Source of the DNA: Cryptomeria japonica
Lineage: Eukaryota; Streptophyta; Pinopsida; Cupressales; Cupressaceae
Length of the DNA stretch: 60,000 nt
Direction of reading: 5' to 3'
Assembly (NCBI RefSeq): GCF_030272615.1
Contig: NC_081405.1
Span: 23,391,772-23,451,771, forward strand
Positions 11,733-21,693 of this stretch are shown piece by piece. The first letter of the stretch is position 1; every line of letters begins with the position of its first letter. Both the position numbers and the translations under genes were made by a program. A model generated the notes under the pieces. It saw nothing but the letters and a program-made list of their open reading frames with translations, was not told the DNA's origin and made no database searches.

Positions 11733-12990
11733 TGTAGCACCCGTTGTCATTTTATGACACCCTTGGTCCATCAGTGAGAACCGATCAGAGATATGTTCCA
11801 TGGACCAGTGCTGCCCCAGCTGATCAAGGAGAGAAGAATCATGAAGTGTGAAGTGTTGCCTTGTCCGAAGGAAGTTCCTCCCTTGGCCTTTTCTTTTTCC
11901 CCGGAACCCCGGAAGCCCCAGGTTTCGAGGTTCTTTTCTCTTTGCCCTTGTCTCTTTCCTTCTTCCTTTTCCAGAACTCAGGAACCCCGAGGTTCCGAAG
12001 TTCTTTGCCTTAGCTGCATTCTTTCCTTCTCCGTAACTCCGGAACTCCGAGGTTTCGAAGTTCCCTTCCTTCCCTTAGCTTTTCTCTCTTTTCCCCCCGG
12101 AAATTCGGAACCCCGAGGTTCTGAGGTTCCTTGTCCCTTTTCCCCTTTCTCTTTGGAACTTCGGGACCCCGAGCTTCCGAAGTTCCCAGCCTTCCTTTCC
12201 ATCGCCTCTTCTCCAGCTTCTCCTTTGCTCGGAACTCCGGAACCCAGAGGTTCCGAAGTTCCTTTCCGAAGTTCCCCGGAACTCCGGAACCTCGAGGTTC
12301 CGAAGTTCCCTTCCTTGCCTTTCCCGGAATCCCGGAACCCCGAGGTTCCAAGGTTCCCTCCTCACCCTTCTTCCTTATTCTCCCCGGAACTCCGGAACCC
12401 CGAGGTTCCGAAGTTCCTTCCCCTTTTGCCTTCTCTCTCTAGTCCCTCCGGAACTCCGGAACCCCGAGGTTCTGAAGTTCTTCCCTTGTCTTCCTCACTT
12501 CGGGAGTCCGAGCTTCCGAAGTCTCCGGGCTTCCTTCCGACTGGCGACACTTCTGGATGGTGTGATCAACACTCAAGGCTTTAAATGCTCCGACAGTTTT
12601 GGTGACTTATGCACTTTATTTTGTGGAGCCACAGGGGTGCATTTAATGTTTTTGGCAAGATTTCCATCAAGGAAGGTACGGGGCCATGCTTGTTGTGGTG
12701 ACTTATGTCATGTCTGCATACTCTGACTTTGGAAGGTCAGTCAATCCACCTTCTAAGGGTATGGCTAGGTTGCTTGCATGTACAAAAGTCAAGTGCATGC
12801 ACTTCCTTGCACTCCCAGACTCACATGCGGGGGTCATGATCACTCTTGTAACCATTTTTCTATATAAGGCTGTTAAGCCTCATTGTAAAGGGTTCTCTCC
12901 CTGCTGCCTTGAGCTTTCTAATGCTCTTCTCTTCTCTTGAAGACTTGTAATCATTTTTTTTTGCACTTCTGCAACTGTAAGATTGGTCTT
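11733..12990 (+). mobile_element. LTR-like segment with GC-rich array and TATA box
   Basis: TGTAGCACCC at 11733 looks like an LTR start and is followed by the palindrome TGTCATTTTATGACA. The GC-rich array (11902-12535) would lie in U3. CTATATAAGGCTG at about 12862 is a plausible core promoter, followed by a pyrimidine-rich leader. I could not find the right end, a primer-binding site or a target duplication, so the extent is provisional. Confidence 0.4.
11902..12535. repeat. GC-rich palindromic tandem array (about 11 units)
   Basis: The unit GGAACTCCGGAACCCCGAGG followed by TTCCGAAGTTCC recurs with variation. Its GAGGTT core falls at about 11920, 11989, 12049, 12115, 12171, 12248, 12294, 12342, 12402, 12465 and 12509, so the spacing is 44-77 bp. 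The core is self-complementary (GGAAC...GTTCC, CTTCGG/CCGAAG). The unit stays open in several frames on both strands, which creates long spurious P/E/R-rich reading frames here. In base composition it is the most GC-rich island in this part of the window. Confidence 0.9.
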
Positions 12991-13554
12991 TGGCTTTCGA
13001 ATGAATTGAAGTTACATTCTTGCCTTTTTTCAACTTATGTATGCTGTGTATGCTTTCTTACCTCCATCATAGGTGTATGTCTTGTGGTTTTTCTCTTCAT
13101 ATATGCTGTGTTAACTGGTTTTTTGAGTGTGACTTGTGGGAATCCTTCTCCCCTCTTGGCATTAAGTGAATTCTAACCTTCATATATGCATTGGGGTCAC
13201 TCATACAACTAAAAAGTTGTGCATCTTCAGCGTGTTTCAGTTAATTACTTGTGTCATTTCGGTAGGGAGAGGAACAATCTCTTCTCGGTGCATCACCTCC
13301 CTTTTGTTTCAAGCAATTCTCTCTTCCCTTTACCTCTGCAAATTGTTAGGATAGGCTTAGTAATAAGTTTTGAAGTGTTGAGTTGGTTCAACACCTGCAC
13401 CTGGAGTGAGAAGGAAGCCGGCCTTCTCTGGAGATTCAACCTCCTTCCGCAAGGTCCCACACTTTGGGGTTGTTTCCACGTTTCACAAGGTTGCTGAGTT
13501 GATAGCTTAGCAAGGGTGCAAGCTTTTGTGATAACAACACCCTTTGGAAGAATA
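12991..13554. other. No gene recognised
   Basis: T-rich sequence continuing from the LTR-like segment, with no supported boundary or coding content. It ends where the right inverted-repeat arm starts. Confidence 0.5.
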
Positions 13555-14632
13555 CACAAATTCACATTCTTCTTAAGACAGATTATGAAGGTTTTCCCAC
13601 AAGATTGCAAGCTTATACCCAATCAAAGTGCTTACTTGCAATCGGGTCTTGAAGACCTGATTACAAGTGCAAGTTGCAATGTTCTCTTACTTGTAGTCAA
13701 CCTTCCCAAACCTGAAATTGGTCCAAAATGCACTAAAAAACACGTGAAAATGAATCTCTAGGATCCAATTACAAATGCAAACTTGTATTTTCCCATTACA
13801 CATATGAAGTTGCATATTCGTTCTTCACAATTGCAAGTCAATGCTCTTGTTTTTCCTCCCATGTAATGCAGTCCTCAAAACCTGAAATTCACTTGTGAGC
13901 CCATTTTTGCATCAATTTATCCCTTCCCTTCTCAGTCCTGTTTGCACACACGATCTATCAAATCAACAGATCAAGGCATGGACATTGTTTTATAACAACT
14001 TCATCTTGAATAAGGTGTTATGGGTTCTTCATCTCTGAACAAAAGAAGAAGAGATATAACAGTAATTCATGGATGCAAATTATAGAATTCTTTCAGGACA
14101 AAGATGGTCATGACATGAAAACGGGAAGGCAGCCCTTTCCCTCCTGAAGAAATGGTACTACCCCAAGCATGGATAAGGTTCAAGTTCGTTGGCCAAAGAC
14201 ACAAATATCATTTAGGATGCAAATTCTCATTCTGGTTCGAGATGTCTTCACCAATCTTGAATACTTTAGGTTCTAGCATCCTGAAGCAGCATGAAGATCA
14301 TCACAAACAAAGGATGATGTAGTTAGAGTTGTGTCTTCGAACACATAGAATAGTTTCAATTGTGCATTTGTAATTTTGTTTTGACAAATTACATGTAAAA
14401 ACAAATTTTGTAATTGCAAGTGTTGCTTTCACTTGCATTTTTGTAAAATGTAATTACATGTAAAGCAACTACAAGTTGAGTTAAATTAGGACTGTAGTTG
14501 GAATAAGTCATGGTGGTTGAGAGAATTTCTCAAGTTAGTTAGGATCCTCCCACCTTTTTCTCAAGGCTCCTATCCTATAAATACTTGAGGGGGTCTATTG
14601 TAATCCATATCTTTTGGGAAATGCATCAAGAC
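13555..14632 (+). repeat. Right arm of the 1.08-kb inverted repeat
   Basis: Reverse complement of 8947-10404 without TRIM-2. It retains the empty TRIM-2 target (one AGAGA). It contains the TATA-like CTATAAATAC at about 14575. Confidence 0.85.
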
Positions 14633-15428
14633 TTTGCCAGTTTGTATGTGCACTCTAAGACTTTGAACTTAGTTGTAAATCAAATTGCAATCAATTAAAA
14701 GATGCAAATTGCTTTCAAACTTTGTGTTGATTCAAGGTGTTATGTGACGACATTTTTTGGAGATTGATTGTGAGTTTTGAGGTGTTATACAAGAGGGATT
14801 CAAGCTCAATCTTGTAGACTTTGAGCTTTTTATTGCGTTTGGAGTTTTAGATTGGTTTTCAGATTTGATACTGCAGACTTTGAGCTGCTTGTCATGTTTG
14901 AAACAATTGTAGGACGCTCAAGCAAAAGGGGTAACTCGTAGACTTTGTGCTGCTTTTATTTTCTATGTTTGTGCATAAGAGGTCCATCATGTAGTTAGAC
15001 CTTGAGCTGCTACATACTGTGTTTGGTTACCAAAACCTCATCTAAAAAGGTTGATAGGAGAGTAGATAGTTGAAGACTTTGAGCTTTCTTTCTGTTTTCT
15101 CGTCCCGGAAAAGCAAGGAGGACTTTGTGCCTTTATGAAAACTTTGCTTCTTTATTTAGTTTACTTCATTAACCATTTGTGCTTTCAGCTGTGATTCTTT
15201 TCTGAAAGAAGAGAAAAGAATAAGTGTCTATTCTGAAAAAAGAGAACAAGACAGAGTTTCACCTAGATTTAGAATAGATTTAGAGTTCGAGTTTATTTTT
15301 GAATTGTTGAAGTAGAAAGCAAATGGGGAGCCTTCCCTTTGAAATTAGGAGAGTATATCTCACACACTGTGGCTGAAACCACAATTTCGCATGCCTTCCC
15401 AGGTGTACAAAATTTTCAACCAACAGAT
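13555..15428 (+). mobile_element. LTR-like segment ending in CAACA
   Basis: The right arm continues another 0.8 kb beyond the palindromic part and ends ttcaaccaaca at 15428, where T1 tail sequence (GATCGCATCGG) resumes. CTATAAATAC at 14575 followed by CTTGAGGGGG suggests promoter and transcript start. The stretch 14640-15300 repeats GACTTTGAGCTG/GACTTTGTGCTG about seven times. I read it as the R-U5 side of an LTR. Its 5' end and partner are unresolved. Confidence 0.45.
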
Positions 15429-15679
15429 CGCATCGGTTTTGTGTAGTTGTTGGCAACATGACGAAGCAAAGCTTGGTTAAGGAATGTGTTCATCCTAGCA
15501 TGATCCAATGATATCATTGATCTTAGGAATGGATTAGATTTCTCTAAACCCTCATCCTTTTTATCTTTTTTCAAATCAATTAGATTTCAAGTTCTAGCCG
15601 CATTCAAGCAAGAGTTTATGCAAAACGTAAGTCCTCTTTTGATTCCAGCAATATCACATGAAATCATTGAGGTTATCCA

Positions 15680-15808
15680 TGTTGGTGTTAAGTCACACCC
15701 GAACCGACGATGGATTGGTCCAAGAGGGGCCAGTAGCTCAGTGGTAGAGCACTCCAACAGCGTATGGAAGGTCCTAGGTTCGAGTCCTAGCTGGTCCATG
15801 TCTCAACA
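15680..15808 (+). repeat. TRIM-1 5' LTR
   Basis: 129 bp, TG...CA, holding the tRNA-like sequence at 15727-15798 (56% of its length). Confidence 0.93.
15727..15798 (+). tRNA. tRNA-like sequence inside LTR (copy 1)
   Basis: The 72-nt cloverleaf reads: acceptor GGGCCAG paired with CTGGTCC (one G-T wobble) plus discriminator A; D-arm GCTC/GAGC; T-arm CTAGG/CCTAG around TTCGAGT. The A-box TAGCTCAGTGG and B-box GGTTCGAGTCC match the Pol III consensus perfectly. The anticodon arm is abnormal: stem CTCCA/TGGAA has one mismatch, the loop appears to be 8 nt (ACAGCGTA), and there is no U33. No anticodon can be assigned. I therefore call it a tRNA-like Pol III unit rather than a functional decoding tRNA. 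Confidence 0.85.
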
Positions 15809-15820
15809 TGGTATCAGAGC
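15809..15820 (+). promoter_or_regulatory. TRIM-1 primer-binding site
   Basis: TGGTATCAGAGC with zero spacing from the LTR end (initiator-Met tRNA complement). Confidence 0.95.
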
Positions 15821-16256
15821 TAGGTTCAGGCTAGGAGCCTGTTGTGACCATTTCACACATCGCCCCATTGCAAATGGGGACCCCTGCTTTTTGCTTTTTA
15901 GGGTTTGTTTTCTAGGTCTTTTAGGGTTTTGTCTGTTAGCCTTTGCATTTTGAGTGTCGCCAAGGGGATCACCTGGATAGCAGGTTCTGCTTGAGTTAGG
16001 TCAAGTTGAAACTTGGCTAAGTCTGAATGTCCCGATTCTGAAATTTGGCTAAGTCTGAAAGTCTTGATCCTGAAATTTGACTAAGTCTGGAAACTGAAAA
16101 ACCTCCAAAAACTAGATTCTGCAATATAACTCCTGGAGGTCTGAAACCACTCTCAAACATCCTGAAAGTATATATGGAATATAACTTAAAGTATAAGAAA
16201 GAAGAAAGATGTTATATTCCATAAAATTATCCTGTCGGAGAGTTCAAAAAGTCAAA

Positions 16257-17706
16257 TTTCGCTCCTGACCCTTGCTGAGGATCCAGAGTGAATTTCACTC
16301 CTAACCCTCTCAGGAGGTCCAAAGCGAACCTCGCCCTTGACCCTTCCAGAGGGTCCAAGGCGAAAATCAACCTAGGACTCATTCCTGGCCTTATTTGACC
16401 AAATTTTGATTTGTAAAGCATTTTGTTTGGACTTTGGAATTGATTGAACACCTTGAAGAAAATGATGAATTTTGGCCAAGATTGGGAATTTCGCTCCTTA
16501 CCCTTGCTGAGGGTCCGGAGTGAAATTCATTGAAGACATCATATGCCAACTCGCTTGAATTTGAAACCTTGTTCCTGGCCTTGAAAATGATCTTACCTTG
16601 CCCTGTGAAGTGGTTTGAAACTAAAACATTAAGCAATTTAGCCTAGATTGTGAATTTCGCTCCTGTCCCTTGCTGAAGGTCCGGGGCGAAAATGTTGTTC
16701 AAGTTTATTTCTCGCTAATTTTGGCTAACTTGTTTTGTGCAGGGTTTCCTGGAGAGAAGATTGGATGTTACTGGATGCATTTGAAAGTTTGAAAATTGTT
16801 GAATTTTGGGCAACAAAGATAATTTCGCCCCTGTCCCTCACTGAAGGTCCAGAGCGATTTTCTAAAAGTGCAATTTTCTTGCAAGGACAAAACAAGTTTT
16901 GTGATTGAAACGAATGGAAGAAGGTGTGTTTCACCCGTTGAAGATAATTTGGAGGGCTAGCAAAGGACGGATAAGCTTGAAATTACAAAATCGCTCCTAT
17001 CCCTCACTGAAGGACCAGGGCGAAAAACCTAATATCCAGCACTTCTCTCCAAGTTTGGACAAATCTAAGCCAAGGCGCAAGTTTGAAATGATGTTTGAAA
17101 TGCCTTGAGGTGGAATTAAGATGCTATGATTACAAATTTTGATGACAATTTGCAAATTCGCTCCTGTCCCTCTCCAAGGGTCCAGAGCGAAATTTCCAAG
17201 TATGCCCATTTACCTTACATTTTGAGATGATATTTTTGTTTCCAAGATTCAAAAGGGAGTGGAGAATGATGTTCTATGCCTTAGAGGTAATTTGAAGATT
17301 GAAGTGATCAAGAATTTGTACAAAGGACTCAAAAGCGCTCCTATCCCTCTCCAAGGATCCAGGGTGATTTTTACAAAACCAATAACTTCCCTCCAAGATT
17401 ACGTTAAGGCAAGGTTGTGCAAGGATGGAAAAGGTCTTCTAAAGCATGGTGAACAAAGATTTGACTTCAAAGTTTGATAATCCTAGGCTAAAATGCAAAA
17501 GTCGCCCCTGTCCCTCACTAGAAGACCAAGGCGAAAATCTTTAAAACACCTATTTTGCCTTGCAAAAAGCAAAGTAAACGTGTATGGAATGGATGAAAGA
17601 GATCATTACTTACCCCACAATGAGAGTTGGCGATTAAAAGGTGAAGGATTAAGACCAAAAGTGAAAAATCGCTCCTGTCCCTTTCCAAGGGTCCAGGGCG
17701 AAGTTA
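16257..17706. repeat. 167-bp-period palindromic array in T2
   Basis: A 40-bp partly self-complementary motif (TTCGCTCCTGTCCCT, a short loop, then AGGGTCCAGGGCGAA) recurs. After a cluster of three close units (16257, 16293, 16330), the C of CGCTCC falls at 16492, 16658, 16826, 16992, 17159, 17336, 17503 and 17670. The steps are 166, 168, 166, 167, 177, 167 and 167. The sequence between motifs has diverged much more than the motif itself. Confidence 0.93.
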
Positions 17707-18638
17707 GTGGCATTCTTTATTCTTACCATATTTGAGCATTGATATCCTCCAAATTGCATTAGATGCCAAATTGCTAACTTCGAAATATTTGAAAAAATTA
17801 AATTAAAATTCGCATTAATTTAAAAGCATTTTGCATTTAATAAATTAATTTTAAGCCTTGAAATAATTAAAAAATCCACCTTGGAGGCACTAAAATCAAT
17901 TTTTAAAATTAAAAATACAAAGTGAGCGCTCAAGGCATTATTTTGCCTTTATTTGACAAGTCGGCCTACTCCTTTTGATGTTTTATTTATTATTTCACCT
18001 TTTATTTGCTAGGTCGGCCTCATGGGTAAGTGGAAGGTGAGCGCTCTATATATTGGAGGTGTTTTTTTACAATTCAAATCATTCAATCATCCTTTCAAGT
18101 GCGAATTTGGAGAGCTAATTGAAGGTGCGAAATCTAGCTGGAGTGGAGCGAATTTCTACTAAGTGTGGAGACTAAGGAGGGCGAAATTCATCTTGAAGGC
18201 TATTGGAGAGGCGAATTTCTTGCTAGATTGGAGGATAATTTCCAGATTTTTTGAAGGTATTTGAAGGCAAATTTCCAGATTTTTGAAGAGGCTAGTGGAG
18301 TTTATTCTTTTCCAAGCTAGAGGAGGTGCAATTTGTTCAAGAGAAGGCTTTGATCTACACTTTGCCTACCGAAATCTATTTTTTTTACATCGTTTCTTAG
18401 AGTTTAAAACTTAAGAGGAGGTATGGCAAAATCATCTTAACACCCTTGTTCAAGGTTTGATTTTTAGACATTTTTTAGAAAAGTCTAAGTATTGCATGGT
18501 TAATTAGGCAATGATAACTCAAGATTTATCATGAAGTTTCCTAATTTAAAATCTTAAATCTTCCTCTTGAATCTTAATTTCTACACTTCAAGATTTAATG
18601 CTTAAGAACTAATTTTGAAATGTTCTGTAGGTATCAAG

Positions 18639-18860
18639 ATGGCGACTCCAAAGCCTGGAGGATCTACAAGTCGGCAGGTTCTCATCAAAGATGATCAAGT
18701 AAGGATAAGGGTGACCTCTTCCAATCCAACATTCCAAGGCGAGGTACATTATCATCTTGCACATCAAAGACACAAGAAGTCAGAGCAAAGGGTTCGTTGA
18801 AGAAGCAAATAGTTTCAGAAGAGTTAATTAAAGCGAGCTTCTCAGCAACATCAAGTTGAA
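18639..18860 (+). pseudogene. T2 reading-frame remnant
   Basis: Starting at the ATG after the acceptor-like TTCTGTAG, 53 codons are open (MATPKPGGSTSRQVL...) and end in a stop at 18798. Similar wording continues with stops through GAAGAGTTAATTAAAGCGAG, which matches T0 at about 3217. The product is unknown. It corresponds in position to the start of the longer frame in T3. Confidence 0.45.
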
Positions 18861-19176
18861 TATCTACCAAGTTGCAAGTGTTAGACGAGGTGGCATCCTA
18901 TTCATCACTTCTCCAGTCAGTGTGGTCCACCTCAGCATGTCCAGATTCAATGTACCTAACTCATGGGAGATGGCACAAACTCCGATGTACCTACCCCAGC
19001 TATCCATTGGTTGAATTTTCCAGAGAAGACATGTGTCCAATTAATATAATTTTATCATTGGTCAAGCATTAAATGTTGTGTAATGGTTGTAACAAACCCT
19101 AATTAGGGTTTTCATTGTAAAATCTTGGCCATTGATCTCGAATTGATCTTAAGCCATCGAATTGTATTGAGGGCAC

Positions 19177-19184
19177 TATATAAG
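19177..19184 (+). promoter_or_regulatory. TATA-like box in T2 tail
   Basis: TATATAAG, 25-35 bp ahead of CATTTGTAAAGACAA. T3 (about 34276) and T4 (about 45720) have TATATATA at the same place, each followed by TCTCATTTGTA. Confidence 0.5.
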
Positions 19185-20084
19185 CCCTGGCATTTCATTT
19201 GTAAAGACAATAGAAGAGAATAGTTAGAAGCAGTTAATAGAAGACAAATAGAGAGTAGTTAGAAGGTGATTAGCTAGTTTATAGAATAGCAATTAAAGTA
19301 GAGTAGAGAGAGAAGGCAAAGATTGTTGCCAAGATGTTGTTGTAAAAGGCTTGTAAAACTTCATTGAAGAAATGGTGAAATTTATCGGTCGATTCAACAA
19401 TTTGCATGGTCTCTATACTTCTCATATTTGATTTCATGTTATTAGATGAGTGAAGAAATGGGTTTGATTGATGGTGAAATTCGTACATCCATACTACTAG
19501 CAGTTTGTTGATTGTAGACTTGCCTTGTGTAGTCAACTGGAATCATTCAGCTTAAGCTTAACTTCAATTGTTGCTTCTTCATTGATATGCATCAGCCTGA
19601 TGGTGTCTATGCCTGCAGTGATGATTTGAACATCATAAAGCTTTCCTTCGAAAATCGCACTAACCTTGTGGAGATGGTCCTGGGACGTCAAAACAAGACT
19701 TAGTTAGAATTTCATCAAAGATCATTCATTGCTCTTACATTCTTAGTATTAGGATTAGATCCTTTCCTCGCCCTCATCTTTTTTCCTTTTTTTCAAATCA
19801 AAGTTAGTAAGACTTTTGATTCCAGCAAATCAGACGTTCAGTCAGCAAGTGTAAGTCCCCTTGTGATCCAGCAAATCACATCATACCACAGAGAGCTTAT
19901 CCACACGTAGAGATCCTACAGCGAAGAACCTTGAAGTCACCTTGATTGATCCTTTTCGCGATATCTTCAGCATTCAGAGGCTTTACTCAAGAGAGGATAA
20001 GGTACCCTTGGGTATTTTATTCTGTGTTTGATAGTGTACAAAATACACGTCAACAGAGCCCCAAGCACACGAGAGGTATGGCTT

Positions 20085-20093
20085 AAGGGGGGG
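20085..20093 (+). promoter_or_regulatory. TRIM-1 polypurine tract
   Basis: AAGGGGGGG immediately before the 3' LTR. Confidence 0.9.
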
Positions 20094-20222
20094 TGTTGGT
20101 GTTAAGTCACACCGAGACCGACGATGGACTGGTCCAAGAGGGGCTAGTAGCTTAGTGGTAGAGCACTCCAACAGCGTATGGAAGGTCCTAGGTTCGAGTC
20201 CTAGCTGGTCCATGTCTCAACA
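20094..20222 (+). repeat. TRIM-1 3' LTR
   Basis: 129 bp, same ends as the 5' LTR and carrying the second tRNA-like copy. Confidence 0.93.
20141..20212 (+). tRNA. tRNA-like sequence inside LTR (copy 2)
   Basis: Identical to copy 1 except GGGCTAG in the acceptor and GCTT in the D-stem, both of which keep pairing by wobble. A-box TAGCTTAGTGG and B-box GGTTCGAGTCC are intact. It has the same aberrant anticodon arm. Confidence 0.85.
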
Positions 20223-20554
20223 ATCCACATGTCAAGACCAGACATTTGGAACCTTGGAGTCACCTTGTATGATCACAAAGTTTAGCATTTGAGGAGATTT
20301 CGTTCAAGAGAGGATAAGATACCTTTGATATTTTATTCTGTGTATGAAGTGCATAAAAAACATCAACACTTGGTACTATCAAGTCAAACCTCATGGTTTG
20401 CTATAATACCCAACAAACTGCTAGGGTTGGCAATAACACGAAATTGAGTTGTTAGGTTTGTAGTATGTAGTAGAATCCCCTCATTTTGATTTTGAAAGTG
20501 TGCTGATTTGAAAGATCATAATGAAAGGATAATGCATTGTTTGTTGGTTGTTCT

Positions 20555-20956
20555 TGTTGGAGTAAATAGGTGACGCCACAACACTTGCAGGATCCCTGCA
20601 AGACCAAAATAACTTCCACAAGAGAGAAGGGAAAGAATAACTTGCTTCAACAATGCAAGATTGATTCAATATGATAATGGACATGAAAATGTACATGACA
20701 AACCTTGGATATAAAGACAAGGTGAGATGAAGGATTAGACAAGATGTTTACATGTGTCATAAGCCTATGCAATATGATAATTAAAGTGTTGACTTAGGTA
20801 ATAGAAGTAGTTTTCATGTGATAAGATAAGATCATGTGACATCTAACCAACCTTTTAGAATGCCTCCTAGGACGTAAGTAAGCTTAAGTCATGTGAATAA
20901 GTCCCTTACTAGGAACTAGTGAAAACACTAGGTAGAATACTTTATTCATACCAACA
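20555..20956 (-). repeat. Copia 3' LTR
   Basis: 402 bp, ends TGTTGG...CCAACA. It matches the 35626-37201 LTR once the hAT-like insert is removed (about 396 bp). Confidence 0.88.
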
Positions 20957-21693
20957 CTCCCCTTAATTGCAACCTAGGGAGTAGATTATTATGCAAAGAT
21001 GCAACATTATTATGATGATGGGTCTCGACTACTAGGCATTGTTAGGTACCCATGCACAATGCAAATGCAATCTTTCACAGAAGGAGAAAAGGAGAAAACC
21101 TATTGGGACAAAACTCCTCTCTAACAGAGAGAAAAGAAACAAACAAATGATAATGCATGGAGGATTCAATGACACCCCTCAAGGACTACATACATCATGT
21201 ATATACAATCAAGAATCTTTCCATAGGAAGGAAAGAGAGAGACATGATATCCTCCCCATAATGAAGAAGCTCCAATGTCAATGAAGTATGCCTGAAAACA
21301 AAAGATGATCCAATGCCTACAAGCAACACATCTTCCCTTAGGAAGAAACAAGTCAATTGAATGATGAAGAAGCCACTCCATGTCCAATTGAAAGAAGGAA
21401 GTCTTGAAATGTGAGTCTTTGAAAACTAAGTAGGAGACTCCAATCTTGAATAATCCACAACATAATCATGATTAATGTCAACCATGAAACATTATAAATC
21501 AAGTGAATGCCAATTTTGATAAATCTCCAAAGACAATGAAGATGAATCAACACTCGTGCTGAAACTATCATCAAAGAGGAGAGAAAATCCCTCAAGTATG
21601 TTTCACTATCTACAATATGAGTCTCCACAAACAAGTCTGAAACACCTGTCAAATACCCATTCCAAAAGCAAGATCTGAAACATCAGGATTAAC
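20957..21693. other. Non-coding 3' interior of the copia element
   Basis: The purine tract (20957-20966 on the complementary strand) is followed by about 0.7 kb with no integrase or reverse-transcriptase similarity in any frame. Short reading frames here lack motifs. Confidence 0.6.

Larger units (their letters stand above)
15840..20055 (+). mobile_element. Family-T element T2 (4.2 kb)
   Basis: It starts TGTTGTGACC at 15840, has the hairpin CCCCATTGCAAATGGGG at 15863-15879, and ends acacgtcaaca at 20055. GAGCC is duplicated perfectly at 15835-15839 and 20056-20060. In order it holds: the head; a 167-bp-period palindromic array (16257-17706); an AT-rich leader; a splice-acceptor-like TTCTGTAG (to 18630) followed by an ATG at 18639; a short decayed frame; and the family tail with AACCCTAATTAGGG (about 19096), CTATATAAG (about 19176) and the CAAGAGAGGATAAGG end block. 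No LTR pair, polymerase or transposase is visible. It is the youngest dated insertion in this nest because it interrupts TRIM-1. Confidence 0.9.
15680..20222 (+). mobile_element. TRIM-1: TRIM with tRNA-like gene in its LTRs, split by T2
   Basis: Two 129-bp LTRs (TGTTGGTG...GTCTCAACA) flank a very short interior. TGGTATCAGAGC directly abuts the 5' LTR, and AAGGGGGGG directly abuts the 3' LTR. ATCCA is duplicated at 15675-15679 and 20223-20227. Removing T2 (15840-20055) and one copy of its GAGCC target leaves a 322-bp element: 129 + 64 + 129. The LTRs differ at about 6 of 129 positions. Each contains a 72-nt tRNA-like sequence. It has no coding capacity and is inserted in the tail of T1. Confidence 0.93.
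8009..20368 (+). mobile_element. Family-T element T1, shattered by nested insertions
   Basis: The head starts TGTTGTGACG at 8009, with the hairpin CCCCATTGCAAATGGGG at 8032-8048. The family tail resumes at about 15429 (GCATCGGTTTTGTGTAG, as in T0 at 4088) and ends in catcaaca at 20368. The flanks are CTAGA on the left and CTTGG on the right, which match at only three of five positions, so pairing this head with this tail is likely but unproven. Inside lie the inverted-repeat and LTR-like segment (about 8947-15428) and TRIM-1 (15680-20222), which itself contains T2. TRIM-1 sits in the tail with a perfect ATCCA duplication. T1 therefore predates TRIM-1, and TRIM-1 predates T2. No family-T reading frame survives in this copy. 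Confidence 0.5.

Noticed and set aside
11793-12584. 263-codon open frame and long overlapping frames on the other strand
   Set aside because: They are produced by the GC-rich tandem array. The P/E/R/F repeats follow the repeat unit and stay open in several frames.
13555-15428. Pairing the two inverted-repeat arms as the LTRs of one element
   Set aside because: They are in opposite orientation, and the left one is truncated, so they cannot be the two LTRs of a single simple insertion.
15727-15798. Functional tRNA gene
   Set aside because: The anticodon arm has a mismatch, an 8-nt loop and no U33, and the sequence is present in both LTRs of a mobile element.
16257-17706. CRISPR-like array (regular repeats and spacers)
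   Set aside because: Plant nuclear context, variable repeat sequence, 127-bp spacers and no cas genes. It is a degenerate 167-bp tandem array.
8004-20373. Treating CTAGA/CTTGG as a certain target duplication of T1
   Set aside because: Only three of five bases match. The head-tail pairing is kept as likely on order and content, not proven.
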